Below are positions 60,726-64,000 of a DNA stretch of 64,000 nucleotides, in pieces (the first letter of the stretch is position 1; every line of letters starts with the position of its first letter). Made by a program: the position numbers and the translations under genes. This DNA comes from Actinacidiphila cocklensis. Its GTDB lineage: Bacteria; Actinomycetota; Actinomycetes; Streptomycetales; Streptomycetaceae. The stretch covers positions 1 through 64,000 of the forward strand of contig NZ_CAJSLV010000045.1 of the NCBI RefSeq assembly GCF_907177275.1, given 5' to 3'. The notes beneath the pieces are model-generated. The model did no database searches. It had not been told where the DNA came from and worked only from the letters and a program-made list of their open reading frames with translations.

Positions 60726-61279
60726 GCCGGCGACCCCACGGGCAGCCGGGAGATCTTGCCCTCCACCGCGAGCAGCCGGCCTTCCCCGGAGACTTGGTAG
60801 AAGGTCGGGAACACCTTGAGGCCGAAGGCATTGCCCATCGTGAGGTCATCCTCCACGATCACCTGCGCGACCGGCGACAGCGCCGTGACCAGCTCCTCGG
60901 GGTCGCCGGAACTGGAGTCGAGCACCGCCACCACCTGACGCCGGTCCTGGCCCGCGGCCCAGGAGGCGATCTCGGGGAGCTGCGCGCGGCACCCTGCGCA
61001 GTTGGCGGACAGGAACGCCACCACCGCGCCCTCGGGAAGCAGCTCCCGCGTCACCTGGTCTCCGTCCAGCGTCGTGGCGGCGAAGTCACCGACCAACTCA
61101 CCCTTGTCCAACGATGCGAGGCTCGTGGCAGGTCCGGCGCCCATCAGGTCGACGGCCTCGTACAGCGCGTCCATCAGCTTCGTGTGTTCGCGGAGCCGGC
61201 GGATCACCCCCAGGGTCAGCACCAAGGTCAGCAGGCAGAGGACACCGAGGAGGGACACGACGGCAATCAAGAGGGGCAT
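60722..61279 (-). CDS. Membrane-anchored MauD/TlpA-like thiol-disulfide protein
   Basis: The 185-residue protein has one N-terminal membrane helix (about 2-26), a short linker and a thioredoxin-like domain with the redox pair Cys94-Ala-Gly-Cys97 (FLSANCAGCRAQLPEI) and the cis-Pro stretch KVFPTFYQV. The layout matches MauD, which with MauE forms the six disulfides of the methylamine dehydrogenase small subunit; no MauE-like partner is visible in this operon. It should form or correct disulfides in the eight-cysteine peptide encoded just upstream. GGAG lies six bases before ATG 61279. Confidence 0.9.
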   Translation of the reverse strand: MPLLIAVVSLLGVLCLLTLVLTLGVIRRLREHTKLMDALYEAVDLMGAGPATSLASLDKGELVGDFAATTLDGDQVTRELLPEGAVVAFLSANCAGCRAQLPEIASWAAGQDRRQVVAVLDSSSGDPEELVTALSPVAQVIVEDDLTMGNAFGLKVFPTFYQVSGEGRLLAVEGKISRLPVGSPA

Positions 61280-61311
61280 GAAGTACTCCGTGTGAAAGGG
61301 AAGGATCAGCC

Positions 61312-61342
61312 GTGCCCGGCGGTCGGGCGGGCCGCCGGGCAC
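61312..61342 (-). terminator. 11-bp intercistronic hairpin after the peptide gene
   Basis: GTGCCCGGCGG (61312-61322) and CCGCCGGGCAC (61332-61342) pair perfectly around a 9-nt loop, between the peptide stop and the redoxin start. It has no U-tract. Such partial terminators let cells make more peptide than processing machinery; that role is inferred. Confidence 0.7.
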
Positions 61343-61402
61343 CTGTCACCGCGAGGACCGGGCCTGGCTGCCGTACGAGCCCTCGCCAGCGAGCGCGGTC
61401 AC

Positions 61403-61600
61403 CTAGCTGCAGGCAATCTGGCGCGAGCAAGCACCGCAGCTGGTGTGGCCGTTCGGGTAGTAGCAGCAGAGTGCACCGGCGGGCCTCGGGCCGCAGCCGG
61501 CAGCGGCTCCGCACGTGATGTCGCAGTCGGCGGCCCGCGCCACGGTGTGCGGCGCAACCATCTCGAGCAGCCGGTCGGCAATCTTGTTCATGAGGCGCAT
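61403..61600 (-). CDS. Eight-cysteine precursor peptide (candidate new RiPP or disulfide-rich effector)
   Basis: The 65-residue peptide begins MRLMNKIADRLLEMVAPHTV, an amphipathic leader without a Sec hydrophobic core. An ARA/A step follows (Ala21-Arg-Ala23) that suits a signal-peptidase-type cut. The remaining 42 residues hold eight cysteines at 26, 30, 36, 45, 46, 55, 58 and 64, with Gly, Pro and Tyr-Tyr but few hydrophobic residues. AAGGGAAG lies before ATG 61600; ATG 61591 is also in frame. It is the first gene after a SARP regulator and before redoxin, exporter and protease genes. I do not recognise the family. A metal-binding metallothionein-like role is possible, but export genes favour a secreted peptide. 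Confidence 0.85.
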   Translation of the reverse strand: MRLMNKIADRLLEMVAPHTVARAADCDITCGAAAGCGPRPAGALCCYYPNGHTSCGACSRQIACS

Positions 61601-61716
61601 GGAATCTTCCCTTCGGTCACGGGGCCGGGCGGGTTCCCGCCCCGTACGGTGCGGGTGCGCCGGATCGCGCCGTCGCCCCACCGCTCGGGGCAGCGTGGGC
61701 CAGGGCTGTGATCGGT

Positions 61717-61734
61717 TTCTCAATGAATTCTCAA
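61717..61734 (-). promoter_or_regulatory. SARP-type direct repeats upstream of the peptide gene
   Basis: On the reverse strand TTGAGAA occurs at 61734-61728 and again at 61723-61717, a period of exactly 11 bp. SARP/AfsR activators bind such heptamers on one helix face. The repeats overlap the regulator's stop codon, 117 bases before the peptide start. A clear -10 eight bases downstream is not visible. Confidence 0.6.
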
Positions 61735-64000
61735 CGGCCCGCCGTTCGCCTCGCCCCGACCGCCTGGGGCGCCCGAAGCGCGGCGACGCGGACGCGGACG
61801 CGGTCGGCCTGGGCGTCGCCGAGGGCCTCGTGGAAGTCGGCGGCCCGCTGCCAGGCGGCGGCCGCGGCGGCCGGGTCACCGGCCCGCACATGGGTCTCGC
61901 CCAGCCGCACCAGGGTCTCCGCGGCCGGGTGCAGGTCGTCGCAGCCGTGGAAGAGCTCCGCCGCCCGCTCGAAGCCCGCAACCGCCCCCGCGGTGTCGCC
62001 CCGGGCGTCCAGGATGTAGGCGATGCTGTCCCACGCATGCCCTTCGCCGTCCGGGCACTTGAGGTCGGCCAGGATGCGCTGCGCCCGCCGGCACGCGTCG
62101 AGCGCCGCCTCGTACTCGCCCTCGTGCGCCCGCAGCCACCCCGCGTTGTTGAGCGCCCGCGCCGCCGCGACGCTGTCGCCCGCCTGCAGGAACAGCTCGC
62201 GCGCCCGGAGCGTCGGCCCCAGCGCCCGGCTCGGCCGCTCCCTGCTCAGCGGACCTGCCAGGCCCAGCAGGACGTACGCCTGCAGCGCCGGCTCCCCGAG
62301 GTCCTCGTACAGCTCGATCGCCCGCTCGAACTGCTCGACCGCCTCACGGTCGCGGCCGAGCCTGACCAGCGCGCGGGCGGTGTTGTTGCGGCAGTGGGCC
62401 TCGCCCAGGCTGTCACCGAGCCGCTGTGCGGCCGGCAGCGCCACCGCGTGCACCCGCAGCGTCTCCTCCCACAGCCCGCGCCGCTGCATGAACTCCGCGA
62501 AGGAGCAGGCCAGCTGCCACGCGTGCCGGTCGAGCCCGGCCCCCGTCGCCATCGCGAGCAGGGCGGGCACCGCCACCGACTCGTCCGCGTACCACCGCAG
62601 CGCCTCGGCATGGTCGGCGAACCGCTCCACCACCGCACCGGGTTCCGGCGCCGCGAGCGGCAGGCCGTCGCGGTGCGGGTAGCAGAGGGCGCCCGCCGCG
62701 CCCGCGGAGTGGAGGCAGTGGTCGAGCAGCCGCCTGACGGCCGCCTGGCGCTCCGCCAGGCTGTCGGCGCTCAGACCCTTCTCCACCGCGTACACCCGCA
62801 GCAGCGCGTGCAGGTGGAGCCGGCCCGGCGGGTGTGTCTCGACCAGGTTGGCGCCGCTCAGGTGCGCGGTCAGCTCCCGGGTGTGCTCCACCGGGAGGCC
62901 GGCCAGGCTCGCCGCGGCCGACAACGACAGATGCGGCCCCGGATGCTGCCCGAGCCGCCGGAAGAGCCGCGCGCCGGCGGCGGAGAGCTCCCGGTAGGAG
63001 CGCCAGAAGACCCTGCGCAGATCGATCGCGGGGTCGCTGTGCGCGAACGGCTCCAGGTCCGTGTCGGTCTGCTCCAGGTCCGCCGCCACCTCGGCCAGGG
63101 GCAGGTCGGTGCGCCGCGACAGCTGCGCCGCGACGATGGCCAGCGCCAGCGGGAGCCGGCCGCAGCGCCGGATGATCAGATCGGCGGCCGCCGGCTCCGC
63201 CGCCAGCCGTGCCTGGCCGAGCCAGGCCGCCAGCAGGTGGTGGGCGTCCGCGTCGGGCATGACGTCCAGTTGCAGCAGGTGAGCACCCGCCGTGACCGCC
63301 AGGCCCGACAGCTCGGACCTGCTGGTGACCAGCGTCAGGCAGCCGGACCCTGCTGCCACCAGCGGCCGCACCTGGGAGGCGCCGTGGGCGTTGTCCAGCA
63401 CGACCAGCACCCGGCGGTCGGCCAGCAGGCTGCGGTAGAGCCCGATCTGCGCCTCGAAACCCGACGGCACCTGTGCCTCGGGGACTCCGAGGCCCGCGAG
63501 GAAGCGGGGCAGCACCACCGCCGCGTCGGCCGGGTCGACGGTGCTGAGGTCGGCGTAGAGCTGCCCGCCGGGGAAACGGTTCCGCTGCAGGTGCGCCCAG
63601 CGCAGCGCGACGGACGACTTGCCCACCCCGGGCGGCCCGGATATCGCGCAGACCGCGGCGGCCGCCGGGTGCTCGTCGGCCGTGATGGCGGCCAGCCGCG
63701 CCAGCTCCGCGCTCCGCCCGACGAAATGCCGCAGGCCGACCGGCAGTTGCAGTGGCACCGGCCGTACGGGCTCGGCCGCGCCGTCGGACCGCAGCAGCAT
63801 CCGGTGAACCTGCTGCAGCGACGTCCCCGGCTCGACGCCCAGCTCGCCGGCCAGCGTCCGCCGGACACGGGCGAAATGCGCCAGTGCCTCGGCGGTCCGC
63901 CCGCAGGCGTGCAGCGCCTCGATCAGGGCGGCCGCCAGCAGTTCGTCCAGCGGGTGCTCCTCCGCCAGCGGCGAAAGCGCCGTCGCCGCCGCCACGGGGT
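61731..64000 (-). CDS. SARP/AfsR-type regulator (N-terminus outside window)
   Basis: The visible 756 codons start within the bacterial transcriptional activation domain (LLAAALIEALHACGRTAEALAHFARVRRTLAGELGVEPG). They continue into an NB-ARC ATPase (Walker A AISGPPGVGKSSVALRW; VLVVLDNAHGASQVRPL; GRLPLALAIVAAQL) and end with about five TPRs (RALNNAGWLRAHEGEYEAALDACRRAQRIL and neighbours). The OmpR-like DNA-binding domain must lie beyond 64000. This AfsR-like layout is typical of cluster-situated activators. It reads directly into the peptide gene after 130 bases, with SARP-type repeats in between, so it should control that operon. Confidence 0.92.
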   Translation of the reverse strand, partial: PVAAATALSPLAEEHPLDELLAAALIEALHACGRTAEALAHFARVRRTLAGELGVEPGTSLQQVHRMLLRSDGAAEPVRPVPLQLPVGLRHFVGRSAELARLAAITADEHPAAAAVCAISGPPGVGKSSVALRWAHLQRNRFPGGQLYADLSTVDPADAAVVLPRFLAGLGVPEAQVPSGFEAQIGLYRSLLADRRVLVVLDNAHGASQVRPLVAAGSGCLTLVTSRSELSGLAVTAGAHLLQLDVMPDADAHHLLAAWLGQARLAAEPAAADLIIRRCGRLPLALAIVAAQLSRRTDLPLAEVAADLEQTDTDLEPFAHSDPAIDLRRVFWRSYRELSAAGARLFRRLGQHPGPHLSLSAAASLAGLPVEHTRELTAHLSGANLVETHPPGRLHLHALLRVYAVEKGLSADSLAERQAAVRRLLDHCLHSAGAAGALCYPHRDGLPLAAPEPGAVVERFADHAEALRWYADESVAVPALLAMATGAGLDRHAWQLACSFAEFMQRRGLWEETLRVHAVALPAAQRLGDSLGEAHCRNNTARALVRLGRDREAVEQFERAIELYEDLGEPALQAYVLLGLAGPLSRERPSRALGPTLRARELFLQAGDSVAAARALNNAGWLRAHEGEYEAALDACRRAQRILADLKCPDGEGHAWDSIAYILDARGDTAGAVAGFERAAELFHGCDDLHPAAETLVRLGETHVRAGDPAAAAAAWQRAADFHEALGDAQADRVRVRVAALRAPQAVGARRTAGR

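Noticed and set aside
58399..61600. Lanthipeptide, lasso, thiopeptide or sactipeptide cluster
   Set aside because: No LanB/LanC/LanM, asparagine-synthetase-like, YcaO or radical-SAM protein is encoded; the core has no Ser/Thr-rich ring pattern.
61403..61600. Sec-secreted peptide
   Set aside because: The first 24 residues lack a hydrophobic core after the charged start; leader export by the ABC protein is more plausible.

Overview
The window is high-GC (about 70% or more), densely coded actinobacterial DNA, most likely a Streptomyces or close relative. The evidence is third-position G/C bias, many GTG/TTG starts, and several leaderless -10/ATG or -10/GTG arrangements. The gene families also fit: XRE-TPR and SARP/AfsR regulators, an orphan roadblock protein, a DUF6397-like protein, GH13 amylases with starch-binding modules, and a DasR-type operator. 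Both ends cut through genes. I found no tRNA, rRNA, CRISPR array, transposase or prophage. Layout: 1-5915 holds a truncated XRE regulator (-), an unrecognised helical protein, an APC permease and a copper amine oxidase, a probable amine uptake and oxidation unit. 5942-10632 is a racemase/thiolase/multifunctional beta-oxidation operon behind a compact promoter with a KstR-like site and a second palindrome. 10666-18605 carries a MerR regulator, an M1 peptidase lipoprotein, a fatty-acid desaturase, a GNAT, Tex, and a MOSC-NADAR pair. 18649-28078 has a large secreted alpha-amylase, a CoA-disulfide-reductase-like flavoprotein, a PadR/hydrolase pair around a perfect operator, a YnfA-type membrane protein, a roadblock protein and a DUF6397-like protein. 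28136-45073 has a Ski2-type helicase, a membrane hydrolase, a heterodimeric ABC exporter with complementary site decay, a second alpha-amylase, mscL with a possible RNA switch, a MarR-controlled ABC exporter, the lutABC lactate operon and an FAD monooxygenase. 45153-57583 has a condensed GH3-like protein behind a DasR-like site, YjbQ, a divergent ATP-ligase/LigD-polymerase pair, a GH35 beta-galactosidase, two adjacent DJ-1/PfpI proteins, an Lrp regulator, a lactonase, a CbiX-like protein lacking its metal histidines, a GlcNAc-kinase-like protein and a scramblase-like protein. Then comes ung. The most interesting region is 58399-64000, read leftward. A SARP/AfsR-type regulator (N-terminus outside the window) is followed by a 65-residue peptide with eight cysteines, an intercistronic hairpin, a membrane-anchored MauD/TlpA-like CxxC redoxin, a single-chain ABC exporter and an S26 signal-peptidase-like protease. 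The last three genes overlap by four bases each. Two TTGAGAA heptamers 11 bp apart, the typical SARP arrangement, lie just upstream of the peptide gene. I read this as a self-contained system that makes, oxidises, exports and trims a disulfide-rich peptide. It has no recognisable lanthipeptide, lasso, thiopeptide or sactipeptide enzyme and I cannot match it to a named class.
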